DNA from: Billgrantia kenyensis
GTDB taxonomy: Bacteria; Pseudomonadota; Gammaproteobacteria; Pseudomonadales; Halomonadaceae
DNA: 64,000 nucleotides
Assembly: GCF_013697085.1 (NCBI RefSeq)
Contig: NZ_JACEFT010000016.1
Location: 1-64,000 of the forward strand
Reading direction: 5' to 3'
Shown: piece by piece, positions 36,459-45,097 of the stretch
Layout: every line of letters starts with the position of its first letter
How positions within the stretch are numbered: the first letter of the stretch is position 1
Notes under the pieces: generated by a model
Seen by the model: only the letters and a program-made list of their open reading frames with translations
Told to the model about the DNA's origin: nothing
The model's database searches: none
Translations under genes and position numbers: made by a program

Positions 36459-37367
36459 TCATCCCGCCGCTGCGCCGCGCCAGGGGCCGCGTCCCCGCAG
36501 GCGCTCACGCAGCAGATCGGCCAGGGCCTGGGCGGCGGGTCGCGAGGCAGGCTCGATAGCGCGGGCGAAATGCAGCCGCGCCTCGCAGCGGCCAAGCGCG
36601 GGCAAGCCTTCGGCCTCGCCCAGCTCGCGCATGGCCGGCGTCAGTCGCTCGCGGTCGAGCACGCTGAGAGCCAGGCCCGTCTCCACCGCGCGCTCGATGG
36701 CATGGATGCTGGTGCTGGTGAATACCGCATGCCAGGGCCTGCGGAGCCGCTCCAAAGCCTCGGTGGCCAGCGCCCGGTAGGGGCAGTCGACCTCGTGCAG
36801 CGCCAGCGGCAGGCTCTCGCGCTCGGTCAGGTTGGCGGCCCGCGGCGCGGCCCATACCGGAGAGGTGCGCCACAGCGGCTCGCCGCCGGGCAGCGCGATG
36901 GGACGATCGAGCACCACCGCCAGGTCCAGCCGCGAGCGCCCCAGCTGGCGGACCAGCTCGCCGCTGGTGGCGGTGACCGCCTGCAGCAGTACTTCGGGAT
37001 GACGCGAGGTGAACTCGGGCAGCACGTCGCCGAGCAGCTCGCGGGCGTAATCCTCAGGCAGGCCGAAGCGCACCTTGCCGCGCAGGCCGCGTCCGGCATA
37101 GCGGGCGAGGATGCCGTCATGCATGCGCAGCAGCTCACGCGCCTCCTGCAGCAGGGCTTCCCCCGTGGCGGTGAGCACCACGCCGCGCGGTCCACGTTCC
37201 AGCAGGCGGGCGTCGAGCAGCGACTCCAGGCGCTTGATCTGCATGCTGATGGCGCTGACGGTGCGATGACGCTGCTCGGCGGCCGCCGCCAGCGAACCGA
37301 GCCGGGCCGCGGCCTGAAAGCTGCGCAGCAGCTCCAGGTCCAGAGTTGCCGAGGAGACTTCAGCCAT
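36459..37367 (-). CDS. LysR-family transcriptional regulator
   Basis: This 302-residue protein has an N-terminal winged helix-turn-helix (about 9-68; LDLELLRSFQAAARLGSLAAAAEQ, then the recognition region RHRTVSAISMQIKRLE) and a LysR effector domain (about 95-295). I chose the ATG at 37367, which places the helix-turn-helix at the usual distance; the longer in-frame extension has no family features. It is divergent from a DMT exporter gene 91 bp away, and such a pair usually means the regulator controls the exporter. Effector unknown. Confidence 0.88.
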   Translation of the reverse strand: MAEVSSATLDLELLRSFQAAARLGSLAAAAEQRHRTVSAISMQIKRLESLLDARLLERGPRGVVLTATGEALLQEARELLRMHDGILARYAGRGLRGKVRFGLPEDYARELLGDVLPEFTSRHPEVLLQAVTATSGELVRQLGRSRLDLAVVLDRPIALPGGEPLWRTSPVWAAPRAANLTERESLPLALHEVDCPYRALATEALERLRRPWHAVFTSTSIHAIERAVETGLALSVLDRERLTPAMRELGEAEGLPALGRCEARLHFARAIEPASRPAAQALADLLRERLRGRGPWRGAAAG

Positions 37368-37458
37368 ATTGAACCCTGCATGAAATATATATCGCTTCAT
37401 TGAAGCCTGGATGCGCGTCAAGCTCAAGCCACCGCTATTCGGTATCAAGGAGCACGCC

Positions 37459-38454
37459 ATGCCAGCCCAGGTCCTCTCACTGCTGATCGCCACCGGCTTC
37501 GTGGTGGGCTGGAGCTCGGGGTTCGTCGGCGGTCGGCTCGCCAGCGAACTCGACACGCCGGTGCTTAGCCTGTTCGCGTGGCGCTTCCTGCTTGCCGCCC
37601 TGGTGGTGGCGCTGTGGTGCCGACTGGCGCTTGGCGCACTGCCCAAGGCTCGCGAAATGGGGCGCGAAATGCTTGTCGGCAGCCTGACCATGGGCGGCTA
37701 CCTGCTGGGGGTGATCCTGGCCATCGACCTGGGTGTCAGCGTCGGCGTCACGGCGCTGATCGCCGCCCTGCAGCCGCTGTTGGCTGCAGCCTTGGCCGGG
37801 CGCTGGCTGGGGGAGCGGCTCAGCGTACATGGCTGGCTGGGGATGGGGCTGGCCACCCTGGGCGTGGCGCTGTGCGTGGGCGATGACATGCAGCGCACCC
37901 TGAGCGCATCCGGCTGGGCCTATCTGCTGCCGCTGCTGTCAGTCGTCTCGGTGACGCTGGGCAGCCTGCTGGCGGTTCGCGGCAAGCCGGCCCTTCCACT
38001 GCCGGCCGCGCTGCTGGCTCAGCTTCTCGCGGCCGGCGGTATCTTCCTGCTGGCCGCACTGGTGGCAGGGGGCGGCCAGCTGAGGCCACCCGGCGTCGAG
38101 CCTGCGGTGCTGATGGCGATGGGCTGGTTGGTGGTGCTGTCGAGCCTGGGGGGCTACGGCTTCTTCGTCGCCAGCCTGCGTCGGCTCGGCGTCACTCAGA
38201 CCGCGGCGCTGGTACACCTCACCCCGGGGGTGACCCTGTTATGGGCTGCCGCCATGTTCGGCGAGCGCCTCGGCCCGGCGGGACTCGCGGGCCTGGCGCT
38301 CGCTGGAGCAGGCGCCAGCCTGGCTATTCGCAGCGCGCGAAGATCAGATCCCACACGCCGTGACCCAGGCGCGCGCCACGCGCCTCGAACTTGGTCAACG
38401 GACGAAAGTCCGGACGCGGCACATAAGGCGCCGTCTCCGGCGTCGCCGTATTGA
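37459..38454 (+). CDS. DMT (EamA) family transporter
   Basis: This 331-residue inner-membrane protein has ten helices in two EamA repeats (about 5-135 and 150-290), the usual drug/metabolite exporter fold. [28 protein letters not shown] and [24 protein letters not shown] are the paired motifs. AAGGAG precedes the ATG. The last 40 residues ([19 protein letters not shown]...) are hydrophilic and unlike the family; they are encoded opposite the end of trmB. The protein may once have ended near 38340. Substrate unknown; the divergent LysR gene probably regulates it. Confidence 0.85.
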   Translation: MPAQVLSLLIATGFVVGWSSGFVGGRLASELDTPVLSLFAWRFLLAALVVALWCRLALGALPKAREMGREMLVGSLTMGGYLLGVILAIDLGVSVGVTALIAALQPLLAAALAGRWLGERLSVHGWLGMGLATLGVALCVGDDMQRTLSASGWAYLLPLLSVVSVTLGSLLAVRGKPALPLPAALLAQLLAAGGIFLLAALVAGGGQLRPPGVEPAVLMAMGWLVVLSSLGGYGFFVASLRRLGVTQTAALVHLTPGVTLLWAAAMFGERLGPAGLAGLALAGAGASLAIRSARRSDPTRRDPGARHAPRTWSTDESPDAAHKAPSPASPY

Positions 38455-39064
38455 CGTAACCTGGTGCGACTTCCATCACCTCGGCCATCCACTCGGCATA
38501 GGCCTGCCAGTCAGTGGCCATGTGCAGCTTGCCGCCCGGTTTCAGACGAGTGCGGATCAGCTCGATGAAGGCTGGCTGGACGATACGCCGCTTGTGGTGC
38601 TTCTTCTTCGGCCAGGGATCGGGGAAGAACAGCTGCAAGGTATCTATACTCGCCTCCGGCAGGCACTGCTCGAGCACCGCCAAGGCATCCTCGCGGTAAA
38701 CACGGATATTGCCGAGGCCGCGCTTGTCGGCCTCGTCGAGCAGCTTGCCCACGCCCGGGGCATGTACCTCGATGCCGATGAAGTCGGTATCGGGATGGCG
38801 CTCGGCCTGCTCGACCAGCGAGGCCCCCATGCCGAAGCCGATCTCCACCACGCGCGGCGCCCGGCGGCCGAACAGGACGTCGAGGTCCTGGCGGCCATCG
38901 GCCAGGGTCAGGCCCAGCCGCGGCCAGACCTCTTCCAGGCCACGGGTCTGGGCTTGGGTCATGCGGCCGGCACGCAGCACGTAGCTCTTGATCCCGCGGC
39001 GATGCAGCGGGGCGTCCGGCCCTTCCGGGCCGGTGGTGGCGGTATCGCGTTGCGGGTCACTCAT
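38324..39064 (-). CDS. trmB: tRNA (guanine-N7-)-methyltransferase
   Basis: This 246-residue SAM enzyme makes m7G46 in tRNA variable loops. Landmarks are [15 protein letters not shown] (SAM motif I, about 72), [31 protein letters not shown] (about 145), and the C-terminal [17 protein letters not shown]. It is the last gene of thiS-thiG-trmB. Its 3' end overlaps the DMT gene on the other strand by 131 bp. The essential C-terminal part of TrmB lies in the overlap, so trmB is the conserved partner. Confidence 0.96.
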   Translation of the reverse strand: MSDPQRDTATTGPEGPDAPLHRRGIKSYVLRAGRMTQAQTRGLEEVWPRLGLTLADGRQDLDVLFGRRAPRVVEIGFGMGASLVEQAERHPDTDFIGIEVHAPGVGKLLDEADKRGLGNIRVYREDALAVLEQCLPEASIDTLQLFFPDPWPKKKHHKRRIVQPAFIELIRTRLKPGGKLHMATDWQAYAEWMAEVMEVAPGYVNTATPETAPYVPRPDFRPLTKFEARGARLGHGVWDLIFARCE

Positions 39065-39088
39065 GAAGTCGCAGCTGCTCCGGTCAGT

Positions 39089-39883
39089 TCAGCCGTTGAT
39101 GCGGCCGGCAAAGGGTGAGGAGGGATCGGCGCTCTGGCGGCGCGGCATGCGCCCGGCGAGGAATGCCTCGCGCCCGGCTTCGACGGCTTTCTTCATGGCG
39201 CTGGCCATCAGCACCGGCTGGCGGGCATGGGCAATGGCGGAGTTCATCAGCACGCCATCGCAGCCCAGTTCCATGGCCATGGCGGCATCGGAGGCGGTGC
39301 CGATGCCGGCGTCCACCAGCACCGGCACGCGGGACTGCTCGATGATCAGGCGGACATTGTGCGGGTTCTGAATGCCGTGACCGGAGCCGATCAGCGAGCC
39401 CAGCGGCATGATGGCGCAGCAGCCCATCCGCTCGAGCTCCTGGGCAACGATGGGGTCGTCGCTGGTATAGACCATCACGTCGAAGCCGTCCTTGATCAGT
39501 TCCTCGGCCGCCTTGAGGGTCTCGACCACGTTGGGGTAGAGGGTCGAGTCGTCGCCCAGCACCTCGAGCTTGACCAGCTTGTGGCCGTCGAGCAGCTCGC
39601 GGGCGAGCTTGCAGGTACGCACGGCATCCTTGGCGGTATAGCAGCCGGCGGTGTTGGGCAGCAGGGTGAAGCGCTCCGGTGGCACCACGTCGAGCAGATT
39701 GGGGCCCTCCTCCTGGCCGAGATTGGTGCGGCGTACGGCGAAGGTGACGACCTCGGCGCCGGAGGCGGCGATGGCCTCGGCAGTCTCGTCGAAGTCCTTG
39801 TACTTGCCGGTACCGACCAGCAGGCGGGAAGAGAAACGGTAGCCGGCAATCCGCAGCGGCTGGTCCTGGAAGAAGTCTGTCAT
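39089..39883 (-). CDS. thiG: Thiazole synthase
   Basis: This 264-residue TIM-barrel enzyme builds the thiamine thiazole from deoxyxylulose phosphate, dehydroglycine and ThiS thiocarboxylate. Conserved features are [36 protein letters not shown], the Schiff-base Lys in [10 protein letters not shown] (about 98), and [13 protein letters not shown] plus [14 protein letters not shown] for phosphate binding. The ATG at 39883 fits the family. It follows thiS by 59 bp. Confidence 0.96.
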   Translation of the reverse strand: MTDFFQDQPLRIAGYRFSSRLLVGTGKYKDFDETAEAIAASGAEVVTFAVRRTNLGQEEGPNLLDVVPPERFTLLPNTAGCYTAKDAVRTCKLARELLDGHKLVKLEVLGDDSTLYPNVVETLKAAEELIKDGFDVMVYTSDDPIVAQELERMGCCAIMPLGSLIGSGHGIQNPHNVRLIIEQSRVPVLVDAGIGTASDAAMAMELGCDGVLMNSAIAHARQPVLMASAMKKAVEAGREAFLAGRMPRRQSADPSSPFAGRING

Positions 39884-39942
39884 CGCATGGGCCTGTGTCT
39901 GTAGCGGAGTCTGGTTCGGGATTCGATGGGCAGCGTCGTGCA

Positions 39943-40143
39943 CTAGCCGCCGCCGATGGCGTGGACGATCTCGACGCGATCGCCGTCGACCAGGTGCGTG
40001 GTGGGGTGCTCGCTCCTGGGCACGATCTCCTCGTTGCGCTCGACGGCGATGCGGCGCCCAGTCAGGCCCAGGCTGTCGATCAACTGCGCCACTGTGAGGT
40101 CGGGGGCAAGGTCTCGAGCCTCACCGTTGAGCTGGATCTGCAT
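39943..40143 (-). CDS. thiS: Sulfur carrier protein ThiS
   Basis: This 66-residue ubiquitin-like sulfur carrier starts [12 protein letters not shown] and ends AIGGG, providing the C-terminal Gly that is adenylated and thiocarboxylated. It supplies sulfur to ThiG, encoded directly downstream. The ATG at 40143 is preceded by GAGG and gives the normal family size. Three terminal glycines rather than two are present. Upstream is the divergent DUF423 gene. Confidence 0.93.
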   Translation of the reverse strand: MQIQLNGEARDLAPDLTVAQLIDSLGLTGRRIAVERNEEIVPRSEHPTTHLVDGDRVEIVHAIGGG

Positions 40144-40247
40144 GGCGTCCTCTTCACGTTGACGAGTGTCGCGGGCCCATATTGTAGCCCCTTCGCGGCC
40201 CTCGCGGTACGGTAGGCGGCAATCCCAGTCCCCCAAGGAGGTTCGAG

Positions 40248-40649
40248 ATGCGCGATCGCGGATGGTGGAGCCTGACGGCGCTGTCGGGCGCCCTGACGGT
40301 CATGGCCGGCGCCTTCGCCGCCCATGCCCTGCAGGGCCAGTTGACGGAGCGAATGCTCGCCGCCTTCGAGACCGGCGTGCGCTATCAGGCCTGGCACACC
40401 CTGGCGATGCTCGGCGTACTGGCCTGGCGCGCCTCACGCCCCCATCGCGGCCAATCCCTCGTGCTGGCCCTTTGGACAGCGGGAATCGCGTTGTTCTCCG
40501 GCTCTCTCTACGCCATGGCGCTGACCGGCCTTGGCGGCCTGGGTTGGATCACGCCGTTCGGCGGCGTGTTGATGATCGGCGGCTGGCTGGCCCTTGCCGC
40601 ATGTGCGCTATGGGCTCGCCCCGATCAGTCCGAGTCGGGAAGCACGTAG
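40248..40649 (+). CDS. DUF423 family small membrane protein (YgdD-like)
   Basis: This 133-residue protein has four hydrophobic segments and the DUF423 N-terminus ([18 protein letters not shown]), followed by [15 protein letters not shown] and [12 protein letters not shown]. It lies in the inner membrane; function is not known. AAGGAGG precedes the ATG. The gene overlaps the end of the convergent thioesterase gene by 25 bp. Confidence 0.88.
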   Translation: MRDRGWWSLTALSGALTVMAGAFAAHALQGQLTERMLAAFETGVRYQAWHTLAMLGVLAWRASRPHRGQSLVLALWTAGIALFSGSLYAMALTGLGGLGWITPFGGVLMIGGWLALAACALWARPDQSESGST

Positions 40650-41038
40650 GTCGCCGTAACCAGCGCCACCGGGCGCTCGTCGCCGGCAGAGAAGAGCTGC
40701 ACCTCGCCCACGGCCAGGCGACGCCCCAGCTTGAGCAGTCGCGCCGTGGCGATGATGTCGCGATCGCCCCGCGGGCGGCGCAGGAAGCGGCAGTGCAGAT
40801 CGCTGGTCACCGCCATGGGCTCGGGGCCGATCTGGCCGAGAATCGCCACGTAGAGGCAGACGTCGGCCAGCCCCATCAGGGTGGGGCCGGAGACGCTGGC
40901 GCCGGGCCGCAGGTGCTCGTCCTCGATGGCCAGGCTCATGGTCGCGCGCATGTCGTCGACCGCCTCGATGGTCCCGATACGCTGGGGGAAAATCTCGTCG
41001 AGAAAATCCTCGATGGCGGCGGCGGTCATCACTGTCAT
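40625..41038 (-). CDS. Hotdog-fold thioesterase (PaaI-like)
   Basis: This 137-residue protein has the PaaI/YbgC hotdog layout: MSLAIEDEHLRPGASVSGPTLMGLADVCLYVAIL holds the helix and the usual acidic residue, and HCRFLRRPRGDRDIIATARLLKLGRRLAVGEVQLF forms the long strands (landmarks only). It should hydrolyse acyl-CoA or aryl-CoA thioesters; the substrate is unknown. The ATG at 41038 is preceded by AAGGA. glcB lies upstream on the same strand, with a terminator between. Confidence 0.85.
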   Translation of the reverse strand: MTVMTAAAIEDFLDEIFPQRIGTIEAVDDMRATMSLAIEDEHLRPGASVSGPTLMGLADVCLYVAILGQIGPEPMAVTSDLHCRFLRRPRGDRDIIATARLLKLGRRLAVGEVQLFSAGDERPVALVTATYVLPDSD

Positions 41039-41090
41039 CGCAGCTTCCTTGTGAATCGTGTTGGGTCGGCCGAAGGCAGGCACCGATCAA

Positions 41091-41127
41091 CATAACGCAA
41101 AGCGCCCCGGGCGGGTACCCGGGGCGC
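41091..41127 (-). terminator. Terminator of glcB
   Basis: On the minus strand a 10 bp GC stem (gcgccccggg / cccggggcgc, 6-nt loop) 34 bp past the glcB stop is followed by TTTGCGTTATG. The T-tract is short. Confidence 0.6.
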
Positions 41128-41160
41128 AGTGGCCTGACTCCGTCCTGGCGGCTCAGAGCA

Positions 41161-43335
41161 TCAGCGCGCCTTGTGCACGGCACGCCAATGGTGCAGCAGC
41201 GGCTCGGTATAGCCGGACGGCTGCTCGCGGCCCTTGAAGATCAGGTCGCTGGCCGCCTTGAACGCGGTCGAAGCCTCGAAGTCAGCGCTCATGGCAGTAT
41301 AGGTCGGGTCGCCGGCATTCTGCTCGTCGACCACCTTGGCCATGCGCTCCAAGGTCTTCTTCACGCGCTCGGCATCGACCACGCCGTGGTGCAACCAGTT
41401 GGCAATGTGCTGGCTGGAGATGCGCAGCGTGGCACGATCCTCCATCAGGCCGACGTCGTGGATGTCGGGCACCTTGGAGCAGCCCACGCCATGCTCGACC
41501 CAGCGCACCACGTAACCGAGGATGCCCTGGCAGTTGTTGTCGAGCTCCTGCTGCAGCTCGCTGTCGGACCACTCGGCCTTCTCGGCCACTGGCACGGTGA
41601 GCAGGTCGTCGAGGAAGTCAGGCTCGCCCTGGGCCTCCAGCTCGCGCTGGAGTGCGCCGACATCGACCTGATGGTAGTGCAGCGCGTGCAGGGTGGCGGC
41701 GGTGGGGGACGGCACCCAGGCGGTGTTGGCGCCCGCCTTGGGGTGGCCGATCTTCTGCTCGAGCATGGCCGCCATCAGGTCCGGCATGGCCCACATGCCC
41801 TTGCCGATCTGCGCCTTGCCACGCAGGCCGCAGGCCAGGCCGACCTGGACGTTGTTGCGCTCGTAGGCGGTGATCCAGGCGGAATTCTTCATGTCGCCCT
41901 TACGGATCATCGGCCCTGCTTCCATGGCGGTGTGCATCTCGTCGCCGGTACGGTCGAGGAAGCCGGTGTTGATGAACACCACACGCGAGGCGGCCTCGGC
42001 AATACACGCCTTGAGGTTGACGGAGGTGCGGCGCTCCTCGTCCATGATGCCCATCTTGAGGGTGTCGCGAGCCAGGCCGAGCAGGTCCTCGATACGACCG
42101 AACAGCTCGTTGGAGAAGGCGACTTCCCTCGGACCATGCATCTTCGGCTTGACGATGTAGACCGAGCCCTGGCGCGAATTGCGCGGGTCGTTCTCGCCCT
42201 TCTTGAGGTCGTGCATGGCCAGCAGGCTGGTCACGACGCCATCGAGGATACCCTCAGGCAGCTCGTTGCCGTCGGCGTCGAGCACCGCCGGGGTGGTCAT
42301 CAGGTGACCGACGTTGCGCACGAACATCAGCGAGCGACCTGCCAGGGTCAGGCTGCCGCCATTCGGCGTGGTGTAGCTACGGTCGGCGTGAAGGCGACGA
42401 GTGAAGGTCTTGCCGCCCTTCTCGATGGCCTCTTCGAGATCGCCCTTCATCAGGCCCAGCCAGTTGGCGTAGACGCCTACCTTGTCCTCGGCGTCGACCG
42501 CGGCCACGGAGTCCTCGCAGTCCATGATGGCGGTCAGCGCGGCCTCGACCAGCAGATCCTTGACGCCGGCCGGATCGGTCTTGCCGATCGGGTGGCTCGG
42601 ATCGATCTGGATTTCCAGGTGAAGATCGTTGTTGACCAGCAGGATTGCCTCGGGGCTGGCGGCATCGCCCTGGAAACCGAGCAGCTTGCCCGGCTCCTCG
42701 AGGCCGGTCTCACTGCCACCTTCGAGGGTCACGACCAGTTGGCCGTCGCGCAGCGCGTACTTGACGGCATCGCGATGGGAGCCGGTGGCCAGCGGCGCGG
42801 CCAGGTCGAGCACGCCGCGTGCATAGGCGATGACCTTCTCGCCGCGCTTGGGATTGTAGCTGGTGCCCTTCTCGGCGCCGTCTTCCTCGGAGATGGCATC
42901 GGTGCCATAGAGCGCATCGTAGAGGCTACCCCAGCGCGCGTTGGCGGCGTTCAGGGCGTAGCGGGCATTGCTCACCGGAACCACCAGCTGCGGGCCAGCC
43001 TGGATGGCCACCTCGCGGTCGACATTGGCGGTGGAAACCGTGACCTGGAAGGGTGCCTCCGTGAGGTAACCGATCTCCTCGAGGAAGGCGCGATAGACGC
43101 TCATGTCCCGCACCGGGCCTGGGTTTTCACGGTGCCAGGTGTCCAGTTGCTCCTGCAGGCGCTCACGCTCTGCGAGCAATTCACGGTTCTTCGGTGTCAG
43201 ATCATGAAAGAGGGCGTCGACACCGGCCCAGAAGCTTTCGGCATCGATACCGGTGCCGGGCAGGGCTCGATCATTGATAAAGCGGTCCAGTTCAGCGGCC
43301 ACCTGGAGGCGATGGCGAGTGACGCGTTCGGACAT
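41161..43335 (-). CDS. glcB: Malate synthase G
   Basis: This 724-residue cytoplasmic enzyme condenses glyoxylate with acetyl-CoA to malate, serving the glyoxylate bypass and glycolate use. Length matches the G isoform (about 723). Landmarks are [18 protein letters not shown] (about 270), [16 protein letters not shown] (about 385), [16 protein letters not shown] (about 447) and the catalytic-Asp region near residue 630 ([21 protein letters not shown]). GGAGGAG lies at good spacing before the ATG at 43335. An IclR-box-like dyad sits 90 bp upstream. Confidence 0.97.
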   Translation of the reverse strand: MSERVTRHRLQVAAELDRFINDRALPGTGIDAESFWAGVDALFHDLTPKNRELLAERERLQEQLDTWHRENPGPVRDMSVYRAFLEEIGYLTEAPFQVTVSTANVDREVAIQAGPQLVVPVSNARYALNAANARWGSLYDALYGTDAISEEDGAEKGTSYNPKRGEKVIAYARGVLDLAAPLATGSHRDAVKYALRDGQLVVTLEGGSETGLEEPGKLLGFQGDAASPEAILLVNNDLHLEIQIDPSHPIGKTDPAGVKDLLVEAALTAIMDCEDSVAAVDAEDKVGVYANWLGLMKGDLEEAIEKGGKTFTRRLHADRSYTTPNGGSLTLAGRSLMFVRNVGHLMTTPAVLDADGNELPEGILDGVVTSLLAMHDLKKGENDPRNSRQGSVYIVKPKMHGPREVAFSNELFGRIEDLLGLARDTLKMGIMDEERRTSVNLKACIAEAASRVVFINTGFLDRTGDEMHTAMEAGPMIRKGDMKNSAWITAYERNNVQVGLACGLRGKAQIGKGMWAMPDLMAAMLEQKIGHPKAGANTAWVPSPTAATLHALHYHQVDVGALQRELEAQGEPDFLDDLLTVPVAEKAEWSDSELQQELDNNCQGILGYVVRWVEHGVGCSKVPDIHDVGLMEDRATLRISSQHIANWLHHGVVDAERVKKTLERMAKVVDEQNAGDPTYTAMSADFEASTAFKAASDLIFKGREQPSGYTEPLLHHWRAVHKAR

Positions 43336-43425
43336 GGAAAAGTCTCCTCCTGCATGGCGGCCGATGGCATGAATCTCGGCCAGCCGCAATACGTGGGGTG
43401 ATACCACTGCGAGGCGCCAATTTTG

Positions 43426-43440
43426 TGGAAAACTGTTCCA
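43426..43440. promoter_or_regulatory. IclR-box-like operator upstream of glcB
   Basis: TGGAAAACTGTTCCA agrees with the E. coli IclR-type box TGGAAATNATTTCCA at 11 of the 14 specified positions, and its outer TGGAA/TTCCA arms are perfect. IclR-family regulators control malate synthase in enterobacteria. Confidence 0.5.
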
Positions 43441-43497
43441 TATGTAAACCCGAAGAACGGGCTACCCTACTAGACATAGGGTTAAGATTCGATTTTT

Positions 43498-43511
43498 TGA
43501 CCATTTGGTCA
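43498..43511. promoter_or_regulatory. Dyad operator candidate TGACC-N4-GGTCA
   Basis: A perfect inverted repeat TGACCATTTGGTCA follows a run of six T, 125 bp before the hydrolase ATG. Such dyads suit TetR- or GntR-type repressors. No regulator gene adjoins. Confidence 0.35.
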
Positions 43512-43635
43512 GCTTGGCGAATCGCTGTGATCGTTCACTCAACAGCATGGCTGCTAGTTATACTCACTGCACGCCCGGAGTCGCAGCAGAAGAACAGGCA
43601 TCGAGGGAAGACGACTTGATTCGATGGAGCGCGCC

Positions 43636-44619
43636 ATGACCGACTTCACGCCCCTGCAGGCCCTGGGACCGGTTGCCCCTTTCAGCGCCGACGGCGATCC
43701 TTCACTGGCCGAGTACCTGGCCCATTACGGCCTTGCACCGCTGCTCAGCGAGCAGGTGGGGCTCTACGTCGGCTACACCGTCACCCAGCGCTACCAGCTA
43801 TGGACCCAGGTGTGGAGTCCCGCAGAGCCGATCGGCACGGCTTTCGTGGTACATGGCTATTACGACCATCTCGGCCTCTACCGTCATCTGCTGGAGCAGC
43901 TGCTGGAGCGCCGCTGGCGAGTGGTGCTGTGGGATCTGCCGGGGCACGGCCTGTCCAGCGGCAGGCGCGCCTGCATCGATGACTTCTCCCACTACGGGGA
44001 GTGCCTGCAAGCCCTGCAGGAGCAACTGGAGTCCAAGGACCTGGCACCGAAGCCCTGGCTTGGCGTTGGCCAGAGTACCGGAGCCGCCATTCTCGCCACC
44101 GACGCCTTGAGCCGGCCCGACGAGGGGCATTGGTCGGGCCTGGTGCTGCTCGCCCCGCTGGTGCGCCCATCCGGCTGGCCCCAGGCGGGCTGGCTGCACA
44201 CCCTGGTGGGCCCCTTCGTCCAGTCCCTGCCCCGGCGCTTCGGGCCCAACTCCACCGACGCCGAATTCGCCGCCTTCCTGCGCGAGCGCGACCCTCTCCA
44301 GCCGGAATACCTTTCGCTGAACTGGGTCAGCGCCATGCGTCGCTGGATGCCGCAGCTGCTTGCCCTGCCGTCGAGCGACCTGCCGACGTTGATTCTCCAG
44401 GGGGAGCAGGACCTCACCGTCGACTGGGAGTGGAACCTCTCGGTCCTCGAGCGCAAGTTTCCGCAAGCTCGTATTCATCGTCACCCGGAAGCCCGCCACC
44501 ACCTCGTCAACGAGGCCGAGCCGATTCGTACGATACTGTTCGCCACCCTCGACGAATTCGTCGCCGAGCTGGAACCCGGCTTCGTGCCGGTCACACAGGA
44601 ACCTATCTCCCGATGCTGA
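43636..44619 (+). CDS. Alpha/beta hydrolase (lysophospholipase-like)
   Basis: This 327-residue cytoplasmic protein has the monoacylglycerol-lipase/lysophospholipase type fold: AFVVHGYYDHLGLYRHL (about 73), VVLWDLPGHGLSSGRR (about 98), the nucleophile elbow GVGQSTGAA (about 143), the acid region LILQGEQDLTVDW (about 258) and the His in RHHLVNE (about 286). The elbow Ser is flanked by Gln and Thr, consistent with GxSxG. Substrates are likely lipids or other esters. The ATG at 43636 is preceded by GGAG; an ATG 12 bp earlier has no ribosome site. Overlaps the following lipoprotein gene by 7 bp. Confidence 0.85.
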   Translation: MTDFTPLQALGPVAPFSADGDPSLAEYLAHYGLAPLLSEQVGLYVGYTVTQRYQLWTQVWSPAEPIGTAFVVHGYYDHLGLYRHLLEQLLERRWRVVLWDLPGHGLSSGRRACIDDFSHYGECLQALQEQLESKDLAPKPWLGVGQSTGAAILATDALSRPDEGHWSGLVLLAPLVRPSGWPQAGWLHTLVGPFVQSLPRRFGPNSTDAEFAAFLRERDPLQPEYLSLNWVSAMRRWMPQLLALPSSDLPTLILQGEQDLTVDWEWNLSVLERKFPQARIHRHPEARHHLVNEAEPIRTILFATLDEFVAELEPGFVPVTQEPISRC

Positions 44620-45092
44620 GACCCATCGCCCTGCTCCTCCTGCTCGCTTTCGTCGCCGGATGCGCCGCCCCGCCCCCCGAGCCCGATCCCATTCGCCGCG
44701 CCTTGCAGAACCTTAGCGACCGAGCCGTCGACCGGATGATGCAGGCGGAGGCCCTGCAACCACCGGCGGATCAGGTGTTGCTGCTGGTTTCGCCCGACGT
44801 GGATGCCAGCCTCGGGATCGAGAGCGAGCGCTTTCTGGAAACCCTGACCCGTGCCCTGCTGGGCGCAAGCGACGGCCCTCAGGTGCTCGACTGGCGACCG
44901 GCCATGGCCGGAGAGGGAGGCGCTCACCAGTGGCGGCTGGAAAGCCAGCTGGAAGCCACCGCGCCGCGCCTGCGCCTGACCGATCGCGACCTGCTACCCT
45001 ACCGCCTCGTCGTTTCGCTGCACCGCCCCGACAACGGCGGCGCCCTGTGGCAAACCGAGGTCGAGGGCGCCTTCGACGCCACGGCGCTGTAA
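44613..45092 (+). CDS. Small outer-membrane-type lipoprotein of unknown function
   Basis: This 159-residue protein has a lipoprotein signal with lipobox FVAGC (Cys at about residue 17) and Ala after it, so sorting to the outer membrane is likely. The rest is a mixed alpha/beta domain with no motif I can name; landmarks are QVLLLVSPDVDASLGIESERFLETLTRALLG (about 53-83) and LPYRLVVSLHRPD. The gene is coupled to the hydrolase by overlap, which suggests a joint envelope-lipid role. A resemblance to penicillin-binding protein activators (LpoB-like) is possible but unproven. It converges with comM 5 bp away. Confidence 0.8.
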   Translation: MLRPIALLLLLAFVAGCAAPPPEPDPIRRALQNLSDRAVDRMMQAEALQPPADQVLLLVSPDVDASLGIESERFLETLTRALLGASDGPQVLDWRPAMAGEGGAHQWRLESQLEATAPRLRLTDRDLLPYRLVVSLHRPDNGGALWQTEVEGAFDATAL

Positions 45093-45097
45093 ATTCT

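Larger units (their letters stand above)
43336..43635. other. Divergent regulatory region between glcB and a hydrolase gene
   Basis: These 300 bp carry no gene. They are markedly more AT-rich than the flanks and hold two dyads, at 43426-43440 and 43498-43511, listed separately. A short inverted repeat CCCTA-N7-TAGGG lies near 43465-43481. No riboswitch or terminator was recognised. Confidence 0.7.

Noticed and set aside
39883-40236. Thiamine (THI-box) riboswitch before thiS, or before thiD at 23630
   Set aside because: No CUGAGA/ACCUGA-type core was visible in either interval.
41173-43401. A 742-codon open frame on the plus strand covering malate synthase G
   Set aside because: It mirrors glcB exactly, is rich in His/Gly/Val/Leu as antisense frames are, and has no recognisable domain.
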